64,000 nt of DNA from the NCBI GenBank assembly GCA_963795935.1, contig CAWCJO010000004.1:186001-250000 (forward strand). Reading direction: 5' to 3'. This DNA is from JAICMB01 sp963795935. Its GTDB lineage: Bacteria; Acidobacteriota; Terriglobia; Bryobacterales; Bryobacteraceae. The translations under genes and the position numbers were made by a program. Positions 1 through 8,706 of the stretch are shown in pieces. A model generated the notes under the pieces. That model was not told where the DNA came from and made no database searches. It saw nothing but the letters and a program-made list of their open reading frames with translations. How positions within the stretch are numbered: the first letter of the stretch is position 1; every line of letters starts with the position of its first letter.

Positions 1-705
1 CGCGTCAAGACGGAGAGCGACACCGCGGAACAGGCCTTGCAAAATGCCGTTACGCTCATGGACAGCGCTTCGTCGCTCGCCTCGGAGGGCGAGCCCAGCA
101 GCCAAAGCGCCGACACGCGCACCCAACTCGCCAACCAGGTCGGGAGCGTTCTGCAGCAGATGGCTGCCGTTGCGAACACCAATGTCGAGAATCGCTACGT
201 CTTCAGCGGCGATGCGGATCAAACCGCGCCGTACAGCGTCGACCTGACCCAGACCAACCCCGTCAGCGCCTATCAGGGATCGGCCGCTACGCGCCAGGTG
301 CAGGCGCCGGACGGGTCCGTCTTCCCCGATTCACTCACCGCCCAGGACATCTTCGACAGCTCCAATCCCGCGAGCAACGTCTTCTCCACGCTCAGCAATC
401 TCCGCACCGCCCTGTTGAACAACGATCAGGCCGGCATCGATTCCTCCATCTCCAACTTGCAGAGCTCTTCGCAATACCTGAACGACCAGCTCGCCTTTTA
501 CGGAACCGTTCAGGACCGCGTCGCCAGCGCCACCAACGACGCCGCCAACCTGACGACGTCGCTCCAAACTCAGCAGGCCTCCATCTCCGACGCCGACGAA
601 ACCCAAGCCATCACCAATCTCACCATGGCCTCCACCCAGCAACAGGCCGCTCTCGCCGCCGAAGGGCAAATGCCGCGCACCAGCCTCTTCAGCTATCTCG
701 GCTGA
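1..705 (+). CDS. flgL: Flagellar hook-associated protein 3 (FlgL), 5' truncated by window edge
   Basis: The frame is open from base 1, so the N-terminus lies outside the window; about 234 residues remain. FlgL is the second hook-filament junction protein, exported by the flagellar type III system and placed between FlgK and the filament. Visible family marks are the NVENRYVFSGD segment, a middle part with DGSVFPDSLTAQDIFD, and a C-terminal helical heptad region ending in TSLFSYLG, the usual flagellin/FlgL tail that ends in hydrophobic residues and Gly. An internal TTG at 37 is not a likely start because the reading continues upstream. The last codons and the bases after the stop recur downstream as a tandem repeat (1735-2020). 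The product implies a motile organism. Confidence 0.88.
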   Translation, partial: RVKTESDTAEQALQNAVTLMDSASSLASEGEPSSQSADTRTQLANQVGSVLQQMAAVANTNVENRYVFSGDADQTAPYSVDLTQTNPVSAYQGSAATRQVQAPDGSVFPDSLTAQDIFDSSNPASNVFSTLSNLRTALLNNDQAGIDSSISNLQSSSQYLNDQLAFYGTVQDRVASATNDAANLTTSLQTQQASISDADETQAITNLTMASTQQQAALAAEGQMPRTSLFSYLG

Positions 706-780
706 CCACGTTCCGGCGCCGCCGGCCTCCACCCGCCAACGGGCCGCTCTCGCAACCGCCGCGAACCAAGGTTCCGCCCC
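663..780 (+). repeat. flgL-tail repeat, first (parental) copy
   Basis: The last 14 codons of flgL plus about 75 bases after the stop match the units of the array at 1735-2020. The shared core runs from the SYLG-stop codons through GTTCCGGCGCCGCCGGCCT and on to the next CGCAAC-like start of a unit. The DUF1697 gene lies between this copy and the array. Confidence 0.6.
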
Positions 781-937
781 GCTTGTCAATGCCGGAGCGC
801 CAGAACCGCGTGGACCTGCATCGGCGTGAGCCGTCGGGAAAACGGGACAAACCGGTAAACGCAGGGCGACTACACGTTCTCTATCGTCAAGCGCGACCGC
901 TTCTCCTCGATACTTCGGTGCTGCAACAATGGGCAGC

Positions 938-1483
938 ATGGCTTTGGTCGTTTTCTTCCGGGGTATCAACGTTGGAGGACACAGGGCTTTTCGTCCGAGC
1001 GTGCTCGCCAAAGAACTGGGCATCTACGATGCCGTGAACGTGGGCGCCGCGGGCACGCTTGTCATTCGCAAACCTGGGTTGCGCGCAAAGGTCCTTGCCG
1101 AGTTGCGCCGAAAGCTGCCGTTTAAAGCGACAATCGCTTTCTGCGACGGCGGCGATCTGATTCGACTGGAGATGGACAATCCGTTTGGAACTGAGCCACC
1201 GCGCGCGGATGTTGTTCAATTTGTAAGCATCCTGTCGGAGGCTGGACGCCGCGGAGTTTCTCTTCCTATTGCTCTCCCCGAAGGTGGGGAGTGGCTTGTG
1301 CGAATCATTGGCTCGAAGAATCGTCTCGTATATGGGGTGTACCGCCGCCACATGAAAACAATTGGCTATCTCGGCCAGATCGACAGGCTTTTTGGGGCGC
1401 CGGCGACAACGCGCAGTTGGAACACAATACTCTCAGTACTACGAATTCTGAAATCGCACGAGCGCGGCAAGCAGACCGCCTGA
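938..1483 (+). CDS. DUF1697 family protein
   Basis: A protein of 181 residues beginning MALVVFFRGINVGG, the hallmark N-terminus of the DUF1697 family (small cytosolic proteins of unknown biochemical function, found widely in bacteria). The middle holds the expected segment leading to DNPFGTEPPRADVVQFVS and the end contains GYLGQIDRLFGAPATTRSWNT, which corresponds to the family's conserved T-R-N-W-x-T region. An in-frame ATG three codons upstream (929) is possible; 938 is preferred because the family starts directly with the ALVVFFRG strand. It lies alone between two stretches carrying flgL-tail repeats, so it may be a later arrival at this site. No Shine-Dalgarno sequence is evident. Confidence 0.75.
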   Translation: MALVVFFRGINVGGHRAFRPSVLAKELGIYDAVNVGAAGTLVIRKPGLRAKVLAELRRKLPFKATIAFCDGGDLIRLEMDNPFGTEPPRADVVQFVSILSEAGRRGVSLPIALPEGGEWLVRIIGSKNRLVYGVYRRHMKTIGYLGQIDRLFGAPATTRSWNTILSVLRILKSHERGKQTA

Positions 1484-1734
1484 GCTGGGAACGTGGATAG
1501 GCAATGATAAACGGAGAAATGATAAACGGAGAAGTGTTGGCCAGGTGGGGCCAAAGGTTGTCCCGGGCAACGGCGCGGCAGGGTTCCCCTTACAATCGGG
1601 ACCGTCCCAAAGCCCAATTTCCCGGGCGCCTTTTCTGACCGCTCCCGATCTCCGATCCCCAACAAAGCTGCCTCTTCCTTAAAACTGAGGAAGCCTTCCA
1701 GTGAGGCGCAACGTCGGGGGCCGATGGCGCCCCC

Positions 1735-2020
1735 TGCCGACACGCGGCTCTCCCCGCCCGAGCGCAACTGCCGCAAACCGGCTCCTTCAGCTATCGGCTG
1801 ACCAGAGTTCCGGCGCCGCCGGCCTCGACGCGCCGATAGGCGGCTCCCGCCGCCGTAGCGCAACTGCCGCAAACCGGCTCCTTAAGCTATCGGCTGACCA
1901 GGTTCCGGCGCCGCTGGCCTCGACGCGCCGATAGGCGGCTCCCGCCGCCGTAGCGCAACTGCCGCGAACCGGCCCCTCAAGCTATCTCGGCTGACCAGGT
2001 TCCGGCGCGGCTGCGCGCAG
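1735..2020 (+). repeat. Tandem 95-96 bp repeats derived from the flgL 3' end
   Basis: Unit starts (AGCGCAACTGCCGC) fall at 1761, 1857 and 1952, giving periods of 96 and 95 bases. Each unit contains CTATC(TC)GGCTGACCA followed by GTTCCGGCGCCG, as at the end of flgL. The third copy keeps the complete SYLG-stop coding sense; the first two have lost two bases of it. The last copy runs into the 3' end of the minus-strand lipoprotein gene and encodes its final residues. The rest of 1484-1980 holds no convincing gene. Confidence 0.75.
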
Positions 2021-3010
2021 TTGCCCGATCCGGGCCTCAAGCGCCGCCGTAAAGCAGGTGGTCTCGTCCGCTGAAGCGCCGCTCGCCCGCAGGCCCGCGC
2101 GCAACTGCCCCTCCGAAACCCGCCCCAAATAGTGCAGCAGCCAGGCTGCATCCCCGCGCCCGATGCCGCGCATGAAGTCCGTCGTATGTTGCCCCAGGTA
2201 GCCGAAGCGGAGCTCGCCTCCCGCCCCGCGCCGGACAAATGCAGCCGTCTGCCCGCTGTAGCCCGCGCAGTCGAACGTGGACGTTTGGTCATAAGACTGC
2301 CCCCATTTGCCGAGCGATTGGCCCCAGTCGTCGACGAAATAGATCAGGCGCGGCGCCGCGCCGCCATCCCGCTCCAGAATTCCAAGATTGCTGCCGCGTA
2401 TGGAGTTGCGCGCGTCCTTGTTATCCCAATCGGAAACAAGCATCACCAGAATTTTCAAGCCGTTCAATTGCGGCGTACCCTCGAAGGGGTTGGACGCCCA
2501 CGACCAGGCGGTCTCCGGCAGAAACTTGAGACCCGGTTCAAAGCGTTCGAATGAAGCGTAGGTGAACGCCCCGTCGTTCTGAATAAAACCGGAAGCGCGC
2601 CGCAGGTTGCCGACGCCTTCCATGCGTCCGCTCGCGACAAAATAGGTGGGCTCGGCATAGTAGCCTATCGCGGCCGCCAAACGCGTGCAGAACGCCTCGG
2701 AGCGCACCTCGCGTCCTCCCTTCACACGCCACTCCCGGCCCGCTGCATCGCGGACGAACACTTTGGGGCTGGTGCCGCGCATGTCCTCCCGTTCAAATCG
2801 AAACGGCGCCGCCGGCAGAAACCCTGGGCCGCCCGCGCCGTAAGTGAAATCGAACGCCGCAACGTCGCCGGGGTCGCGCCACAGCACGGGCACGCCACGC
2901 GGGGGAGAGGTGGAAACGCAGCCGCTCAGCAGAGCGGCGGCGAGCAGCGCGGCGCGGTAGTACAAGGGACATAATACGATGCTTGTCCGCCCGTGGTAGC
3001 CTGCGGGCAT
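1982..3010 (-). CDS. Lipoprotein with kinase-like features, function unknown
   Basis: The product has 342 residues. A hydrophobic segment followed by LLSGC near residue 31 is a clear lipobox, so it is exported and anchored to a membrane. The body reads like a distant protein-kinase fold: WRVKGGREVRSEAFCTRLA could be the N-lobe lysine strand and helix, VSDWDNKDARN resembles a catalytic loop with Asp and Asn, and IYFVDDWGQSLG would take the place of the metal-binding DFG. This is an inference from motif order, comparable with HipA/FAM20-type proteins, not an identification. The C-terminal residues AAPEPGQPR are encoded by the last flgL-tail repeat. The start overlaps the divergent gene at 3009 by two bases. 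Confidence 0.6.
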   Translation of the reverse strand: MPAGYHGRTSIVLCPLYYRAALLAAALLSGCVSTSPPRGVPVLWRDPGDVAAFDFTYGAGGPGFLPAAPFRFEREDMRGTSPKVFVRDAAGREWRVKGGREVRSEAFCTRLAAAIGYYAEPTYFVASGRMEGVGNLRRASGFIQNDGAFTYASFERFEPGLKFLPETAWSWASNPFEGTPQLNGLKILVMLVSDWDNKDARNSIRGSNLGILERDGGAAPRLIYFVDDWGQSLGKWGQSYDQTSTFDCAGYSGQTAAFVRRGAGGELRFGYLGQHTTDFMRGIGRGDAAWLLHYLGRVSEGQLRAGLRASGASADETTCFTAALEARIGQLRAAAPEPGQPR

Positions 3011-3812
3011 GAGGGTGTTTTTTGCCCTGACGGCGTTTTCCGTCCTTACCTTCGCGGATTTGCCGCTTGCCGCCGGATCGGTCGAACTTACCCCTCAAAC
3101 CCGGCGCGCCTTCAATCGCTACGTCGAGCGCCGCGAAGCCCGCATTCAGCGCGGCCGCAACCAGAGCGATTTCCTGTATGCCGGACCCACTGTCGAACAA
3201 CGCGCCAAGCTGCGCTCGGGAGATGTGTTGATCGTTCCGGAAATGGCCCTCGATCATGGCAAGGAAATCGGCGTCCCGGGCGGTCTGGTGCAAGACTGGC
3301 TCGGCCTGTTATTTATTCCTCGCGCCACGGTCGCGAACGTGCGCGCCGCGATGCAGAACTACGCCGCTTACAAAAATTACTACAAGCCGGAGGTCATCGC
3401 TTCCAAAGCGATCGCGCAGAATGGAAACGAGTACGACATTTTTCTCCGGCTCTATAAAAGGCAACTCGTGACGGTGGTCCTGAACGCGAATTACCACGTC
3501 ACATACGGGGAACCGGATGCCGATCGTATGTGGGTCGATTCGCGCTCCACGCGCATCGCGGAGGTGAGCGACCCCGCCAAATCCTACACCCAGGAGGAGC
3601 CGGTGGGGCGCGACAGCGGCTTTCTCTGGGCCCTTAATTCCTATTGGCGCTTCGAGCAGGCCGACGGCGGAGTTTACGCGCAGTTGGAAGCCATCTCGCT
3701 CTCGCGCGACCTGCCCTTCGGCCTGCTATGGCTGAAGGGATTCATTCAGAAGTTTCCGAAAGATTCCATGGAAGCCACGCTGCGCGGAACGAAACGGGCG
3801 GTCCTCGGCTAG
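3009..3812 (+). CDS. Conserved hypothetical exported protein
   Basis: A protein of 267 residues with an N-terminal signal peptide (MRVFFALTAFSVLTFADLPLAAGS, cleavage likely near residue 22). No domain is recognised with certainty. The C-terminal third, with DSGFLWALNSYWRFEQ, GVYAQLEAISLSRDLPFGL and a last helix before MEATLRGTKRAV, has the look of a START/SRPBCC-like beta sheet closed by a long helix; this is only a guess. A CATAAT hexamer at 2970-2975 could serve as the -10 site. It is head to head with the lipoprotein gene, sharing a very short promoter region. Confidence 0.65.
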   Translation: MRVFFALTAFSVLTFADLPLAAGSVELTPQTRRAFNRYVERREARIQRGRNQSDFLYAGPTVEQRAKLRSGDVLIVPEMALDHGKEIGVPGGLVQDWLGLLFIPRATVANVRAAMQNYAAYKNYYKPEVIASKAIAQNGNEYDIFLRLYKRQLVTVVLNANYHVTYGEPDADRMWVDSRSTRIAEVSDPAKSYTQEEPVGRDSGFLWALNSYWRFEQADGGVYAQLEAISLSRDLPFGLLWLKGFIQKFPKDSMEATLRGTKRAVLG

Positions 3813-3814
3813 AT

Positions 3815-3820
3815 TATAAT
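3815..3820 (+). promoter_or_regulatory. -10 box (TATAAT) of the gene at 3831
   Basis: A perfect TATAAT lies 10 bases before the ATG at 3831 and no Shine-Dalgarno sequence follows it. Transcription would begin almost at the start codon, giving a leaderless or near-leaderless message. Confidence 0.5.
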
Positions 3821-3830
3821 AATCCGCCAT

Positions 3831-4655
3831 ATGACCGATGCCGGAACGTCCAAACCGTCCGAGACCAAACCGTCTGAGACCAAAGCGCCTGAGAAAGACG
3901 GCTCGTTTACGCGCTGGCAAGGCGTTGCCCGCGAGCAGCTCGGCGGTACCGTCAACCTCGTCCTGACGCTCACCGTGGCGGCGCTCGCCTACGGCGCCGA
4001 TTTTTTCGCCAAAAAAGAGGCCGTCCACGTCACCGCGGCCGCCCGCGATATTATTTGGCTCGCGGAGGCGATCCTGGCCCTCGCGGCGGCCCTTGGCATC
4101 GCCGTAAATCTCTCGCGCCTCTCCGATTTCCGCTGGACCGCTCGCGCCGCCCGCCTGCGCGCGCTACAGTCGGCCTATGCCCCCGTCCACGCGCCCTCGT
4201 TGCCGAACTGGCTTCAAGATCTGACCACGCCGCAGGTGTCCGAAACGCTGCTGAAAGACCTCGAGGCACTGCGGAAAATTAGAGCCGATAATGCCGCGGC
4301 CGGCACTGCGCCGCAGCCAAGCGACAAAGATATCGAGGCCGAGACGTATCGCAAGCGAGCGCTGCCCATCCTAGCCTCCCTCCACGACCACTGCCGCACA
4401 ACCGCGTACCGGCGCGGCCGCCTAACCTGGCTGCTCTTCCCCTGCCAGCTCATTCTCTTCTGTGCCGGTATCATTGTCCTGGCCATCGGCATTATGTGCC
4501 AATCCTACGCGCCTGCGCCACCCGCAAATCCACAGTCCCGCAATTTTCGAATATTCGGGCCGCGCTTTGGTCCCCGTTGCGCCAACCACTTACGCGCTTA
4601 TTTCGCGTTCCTTCCCCCGCCGCCGTCCCGTTCGCGCCTTATATTGGACACATAA
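3831..4655 (+). CDS. Hypothetical membrane protein
   Basis: A protein of 274 residues, not recognised. The N-terminus carries a short charged repeat (KPSETKPSETKAPEKDG). Two hydrophobic segments follow at about residues 42-60 and 67-90, then a cytosolic-looking helical region with many charges, and a third strong membrane segment around residues 197-220 (LLFPCQLILFCAGIIVLAIGI). The remaining C-terminus is rich in Pro, Arg and Phe and may be read out of frame after a base error, since it looks unlike the rest. It is preceded by a TATAAT box ten bases from the start. Confidence 0.6.
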   Translation: MTDAGTSKPSETKPSETKAPEKDGSFTRWQGVAREQLGGTVNLVLTLTVAALAYGADFFAKKEAVHVTAAARDIIWLAEAILALAAALGIAVNLSRLSDFRWTARAARLRALQSAYAPVHAPSLPNWLQDLTTPQVSETLLKDLEALRKIRADNAAAGTAPQPSDKDIEAETYRKRALPILASLHDHCRTTAYRRGRLTWLLFPCQLILFCAGIIVLAIGIMCQSYAPAPPANPQSRNFRIFGPRFGPRCANHLRAYFAFLPPPPSRSRLILDT

Positions 4656-4728
4656 GCCGAATGTGCTGTCCAACGGCAAGACGATGCCGGTGGAAGCGGC
4701 CGTGGCCTAACAGGCTACCAGTCGGAAT

Positions 4729-5598
4729 CTATTTACCGCTCTCTGTTGCGAGACGTTTCCTCAGTTGTTCCCGTGACGTTTCCGCCAGCACGCGGCAAGC
4801 TGTTGGGTCGATCAGAGCATCCGGCCTGGACTCGCGTTGTTCCAAACGCCGCCAGAGGTTAGAGGCTTCCGGGTGCGGCGTGATGAGGATGTCGCAAGGT
4901 GTGCTATCGAGAAACGAAAAGCTTCGCTCGAAGTCATCGGCATGAGGATATTCTTTTCTGCGGCTGAAAAGGAAGCCGGCGGCCGATACGGGTGTCAGGC
5001 TGTCGGCATAAACGAGGTTCAGACAGCGGCCGTTTTCGCACGAGCGCCAAGTCCAGCTCGTGCCACCAGGCGTGTGACCGGGCGTGAGATGCGCGGTAAC
5101 GGCGACTGCGCCCGCGCTCAGAGTCTCGCCATTTTTGAGGATCTCGATCCGCGCGACCCGTGCGATGGGAGCGAGGGCGCCAAACTGCGGGTCGTCGCGC
5201 GGCGCCGCCCCTGTGTTCATGACGTGCGCGGTCCACTGGCTTGCGGCAACACGGGCGCCGCTTAGCCTCTGCAGTTCGGCAATGCCGCCGGCGTGATCGA
5301 AATGGGCGTGCGAGTTTACGATGAGCTTGACGTCTTCGATGCGAAATCCCAGCGAGCGGATGTTGGCAACGATCAGCGGCGCCGACTCGGGTAGCGCGCC
5401 GTCGATGAGGACATGGCCCGCCTCGGAGGCGATCAGGACGGAGCTCAGGCCATGAGTGCCGACGTAGTAGGTATTGCCGTAGATCCTGAACGCCTGCCGC
5501 GGCTTGTTCCAGGCGGCGCAATTGGCGCAGGAAGAATGGGTGTCCTGAGCGGGAAGCGGAACAACCAGCATGAGGAGCAGAAGGTTTCGACAGCGCAT
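4729..5598 (-). CDS. Subclass B3 metallo-beta-lactamase
   Basis: A zinc hydrolase of 289 residues that would open beta-lactam rings in the periplasm. The chosen ATG at 5598 starts a signal peptide (MRCRNLLLLMLVVPLPAQD); an upstream in-frame start at 5640 would add 14 unneeded residues. The mature part begins with the B3-typical WNKPRQAFRIYGNTYYVGTHGLSS. The zinc-binding HAHFDH motif lies at residues 97-102, the third His in LTPGHTPGG at about 175 and the last His in TPHPEASNLW at about 246, so both B3 zinc sites are complete. Environmental B3 enzymes are common in soil bacteria. No regulator gene or mobile element is next to it, so it is probably an intrinsic chromosomal gene. Confidence 0.88.
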   Translation of the reverse strand: MRCRNLLLLMLVVPLPAQDTHSSCANCAAWNKPRQAFRIYGNTYYVGTHGLSSVLIASEAGHVLIDGALPESAPLIVANIRSLGFRIEDVKLIVNSHAHFDHAGGIAELQRLSGARVAASQWTAHVMNTGAAPRDDPQFGALAPIARVARIEILKNGETLSAGAVAVTAHLTPGHTPGGTSWTWRSCENGRCLNLVYADSLTPVSAAGFLFSRRKEYPHADDFERSFSFLDSTPCDILITPHPEASNLWRRLEQRESRPDALIDPTACRVLAETSREQLRKRLATESGK

Positions 5599-5832
5599 GT
5601 GACCATCGTAAGACAAGACCGGCGGTGGCCCCGGCGGCATCGACCGCGGCTATGCTGCATTTACGGCCAGCGTGCTGCCAGGACTCGAAACGGCGCGAAA
5701 ATGTCCGGCGCAACCCGCGCCCCGGGATCGCACGTCGAACTGCCAGGGAAGAACGATCGGCCGCCGCCCGCTAAAGCGAGTCTTCCGGTTGCTTGCAAGG
5801 AGTCCGGCGGCCGATTGCTTTAAAATAGTCTT

Positions 5833-8232
5833 TTGCACCGCATCAGTTCATCCGGCGGCGTAGCCAAGGCGAGCTGGCCGCAAATTTACCTTGGCGTCGT
5901 GTTCACGACCCTGGGAACCCTGGTTCTGGAGCTTTCGCTTACCCGCATCTTCTCCGTCGTTTTCTATTACCACTTTGCGTTTTTAGCCATTTCCATAGCC
6001 CTTTTCGGACTCGGCGCCGGCGGCGTTTTTTCCTACGTTATCGCTGGGCGCAAGGGAGAGTTGTTCGGCAAGCTCGGAACGCTCGCGGCCTTGAACAGCG
6101 TCGCGGTCGTTGTGTCGCTCGTGTTCCTGATCACGCGCCGTGGCGACTTCGGCGCCTTGACGCTGGCGCTGATCTACTTCGCGAGCGCGCTGCCGTTCTT
6201 TCTTTCGGGAACCATCGTCTCGCTGATCGTGGCGGAGACGATCGAGCGCGTCGATCGCGTGTACTTCTTCGATCTTCTCGGCGCCGCCGCCGGTTGCCTC
6301 GCTCTGGTGCCTTTTCTCAATACGCTGGGCGGCCCCAACACGGTGCTTACGGCCGCGGTATTCTTCGCCGTATCGTCGGCCATTTGGTTCAACTGCGGGC
6401 TGAGGGCGCACGGACGCGCCGCCGCCGTCATTCTCGCGCTCGCTCTTGTCTCCCTGATCGCTTATAACGGAAGATTCCGCGTGATCGACGTAAAGTACGC
6501 CAAGGGGCAGGACATTCCGCGCGAGATCTTCTCCAAGTGGAACAGCTTTTCGCGCATCGGGATTACGCGCAACCTGGATATCATCATCGACGCGGACGCA
6601 GCCACGGGGATCGCGCAATTCGATTTCAACAAGCCTTTATCGGACCAGGACCGCCGCGATCTGCTGCATGAGGCGCCGGGGCTGCCGTACTTTGTGCGTC
6701 CGGGCGCGAAGGCGCTCATCATCGGCCCTGGAGGCGGGTGGGACGTCGCGCGCGCACTCGCGTCCGGCAGTAAAGACGTGACCGGCGTGGAGATCAATCC
6801 GATCATCGCAAACACCATCATGCGGGAGCAGATGCCGCGGTTGAGCCACGGACTGTACCTGCGCCCGGAGGTACACATCCACGTTGAAGACGGCCGCAGT
6901 TTCGTGCGGCGCTCCAGCGATAAGTATCAGGTGATTCAAGCGACGCTGGTGGACACTTGGGCCTCCACGGCCGCCGGCGCGTTTGCGCTTTCCGAGAACA
7001 ATCTGTACACCTCCGACGCCTTCCGGGACTATCTGGGCCATCTTACGGACGACGGGATGCTCGCGTTCACGCGCTGGGGATTTAAGCCGCCCCGTGAATC
7101 GCTGCGGCTGCTGTCGCTCGCCTACGAAGCCTTCCAGGAAATCGGCGAGCCGGACCTGGCGAGCCACGTCGTCATCTTGCGTGAGAATCCCGAACTGCTC
7201 AGTCATTGGGGATCGAAGGACACTGTTCTGATTTTCCGCAAACCGGTATCCTCCGCGGATCTGGCCCGTCTCCGTCTCGGCCTGAAAAACAGCAAGGTCG
7301 AGTTGATCTATGCGCCCGATGCTGCGGCGGCGAATGCCTTCGGCGCCTTCCTGCACAGCCCCGACCCGCAGCGCTTCTGGAGCGATTATCCCTACGATGT
7401 GCGCTCCGTCTCGGACGACCGCCCGTTTTTCTTCTACACCGTTCAGCCGCGCGATCTGTGGAGCTTCTGGAGGCAAGGCGCGCCCTCCGCCGATTATAAA
7501 ATCAACCGCGCGCTGCCGCTGCTGTTCGGGCTGGTAGGCGTGAGCATTCTTGCGACCGCAATTATTCTGGCGCTGCCGCCACTCCTGTTGAAGACGCGCT
7601 TGCCGATTGAGACCGGACTGCGTACGTTCATCTGGTATTTCGTGTGCCTCGGCGCGGGATACATCATGATACAGGTCGCGCTGATTCAGAAATTCATTCT
7701 GCTGCTGGGACATCCCACCTACGCCTTGACGGTGATCATCTTTTCGATGCTGATCTCAAGCGGGCTGGGCAGTTATTACAGCCGCCGGATTCTGGCGCAT
7801 AGGTCGATGTCGCGGCTGATCTGGGTCCTGGGCGCAATCGCGGCATGCGTCGCCGTCCTGGCGTTCGCCGCGGCTCCCGTGGGCCGTTACGGCGTGGGTC
7901 TCCCGCTGGCTGTCAAGATTATCGTGACCGTCCTCTTGATCGCCCCCGCCGGGTTCCTGATGGGCATGCCGTTTCCAACCGGTTTGACGCGCCTGGAGTC
8001 TCGCTATCCGCACGCCGTGCGCTGGGCCTGGGCGCTGAACGCGGCGTCGAGCGTACTTGGGTCTGCGGGCGCGATCTTCCTCGCGATCTATTTCGGTCTG
8101 CGCATGGCGTTACTGTTCGGCGCAGCGTTGTATCTGATCGCAGGGGTTCTGGCGCGCGTTGAATCGCACCGCCCCGCGGTCGCGCCGACTCTCGAACGCG
8201 ACGTCCAGGAGGTCTCGCGAGCGGCGCTGTGA
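5833..8232 (+). CDS. Large membrane protein with central spermidine-synthase-like domain
   Basis: A protein of 799 residues. The first 210 residues form about six membrane segments starting VVFTTLGTLVLELSLTRIFSV. A soluble Rossmann domain follows, with the S-adenosylmethionine-type nucleotide loop ALIIGPGGGWDVARAL near residue 295 and a spermidine-synthase-like core (DGRSFVRRSSDKYQVIQATLVDTW). The last 230 residues again form membrane segments. This three-part layout is known in many environmental bacteria and the substrate is not established; polyamine aminopropyl transfer is only suggested by the fold. The start is a TTG with no ribosome binding site; TAAAAT at 5821-5826 lies six bases upstream and would give a leaderless message. 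Confidence 0.8.
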   Translation: MHRISSSGGVAKASWPQIYLGVVFTTLGTLVLELSLTRIFSVVFYYHFAFLAISIALFGLGAGGVFSYVIAGRKGELFGKLGTLAALNSVAVVVSLVFLITRRGDFGALTLALIYFASALPFFLSGTIVSLIVAETIERVDRVYFFDLLGAAAGCLALVPFLNTLGGPNTVLTAAVFFAVSSAIWFNCGLRAHGRAAAVILALALVSLIAYNGRFRVIDVKYAKGQDIPREIFSKWNSFSRIGITRNLDIIIDADAATGIAQFDFNKPLSDQDRRDLLHEAPGLPYFVRPGAKALIIGPGGGWDVARALASGSKDVTGVEINPIIANTIMREQMPRLSHGLYLRPEVHIHVEDGRSFVRRSSDKYQVIQATLVDTWASTAAGAFALSENNLYTSDAFRDYLGHLTDDGMLAFTRWGFKPPRESLRLLSLAYEAFQEIGEPDLASHVVILRENPELLSHWGSKDTVLIFRKPVSSADLARLRLGLKNSKVELIYAPDAAAANAFGAFLHSPDPQRFWSDYPYDVRSVSDDRPFFFYTVQPRDLWSFWRQGAPSADYKINRALPLLFGLVGVSILATAIILALPPLLLKTRLPIETGLRTFIWYFVCLGAGYIMIQVALIQKFILLLGHPTYALTVIIFSMLISSGLGSYYSRRILAHRSMSRLIWVLGAIAACVAVLAFAAAPVGRYGVGLPLAVKIIVTVLLIAPAGFLMGMPFPTGLTRLESRYPHAVRWAWALNAASSVLGSAGAIFLAIYFGLRMALLFGAALYLIAGVLARVESHRPAVAPTLERDVQEVSRAAL

Positions 8233-8256
8233 CACGCCCGCGCCCTTGACGGCCGT

Positions 8257-8706
8257 TCATCCTTTAACGTAGGCCAGTTTCGCGGCCACTTTGCCGTCCC
8301 GCATAGTGAACACGTCCACGCCACGCAAGCGCCACGGCTGTCCGTTACGCATCTTGCGGTAAATCCACCGCACGACAGCGCGATCGCCGCTGACAATCAT
8401 TTCCTCGGTCTCGAATTGCGCATCGGGATTGCGCTCGAACCAACCCCGCCAGAATGCGACAACGGCGGTTTTCCCTTCGATCCGCCGCCCATCCGGCGGG
8501 GGAGACGTATCCTCGAACACGGTATCGTCCGTCAGTAGAGACTCCAGCGCGTTTGCGTCATGGCGGTTAAACGCCGCGTTGAAGCGCTCGACGGCAAGGC
8601 GGGTTGGGAGCTCGCCCGTGTGTGGAATCTGCGCCGATGAAGACAAGAACAAAACCGCGCCACACGCAACGCTCAGCACTGCGTTCTTCGCCAACGTTCG
8701 CGGCAC
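8257..8706 (-). CDS. Exported SnoaL/NTF2-like protein
   Basis: A protein of 149 residues with a signal peptide (about residues 1-25) followed by a single SnoaL/ketosteroid-isomerase-like cone fold: RFNAAFNRHDANALESLLTDD at the start, the EGKTAVVAFWRGWFERNPD helix in the middle, and VRWIYRKMRNGQPWRLRGVDVF strands near the end. Family members bind small hydrophobic molecules or act as minor isomerases or hydrolases; no specific reaction can be given. Translation starts at a GTG with a strong GGAGGA ribosome binding site a few bases upstream. It converges with the large membrane protein gene, leaving 24 bases between the stops. Confidence 0.75.
   Translation of the reverse strand: MPRTLAKNAVLSVACGAVLFLSSSAQIPHTGELPTRLAVERFNAAFNRHDANALESLLTDDTVFEDTSPPPDGRRIEGKTAVVAFWRGWFERNPDAQFETEEMIVSGDRAVVRWIYRKMRNGQPWRLRGVDVFTMRDGKVAAKLAYVKG

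Noticed and set aside
331..1023. Minus-strand frame opposite flgL
   Set aside because: Gly/Ala/Arg-rich, no family features; shadow of flgL.
1701..1934. Plus-strand frame over the flgL-tail array as a protein
   Set aside because: Built only from repeat units that lost the flgL frame; no start signal.
4934..5713. Second minus-strand frame overlapping the lactamase
   Set aside because: Arg-rich shadow frame; the lactamase frame has complete motifs.
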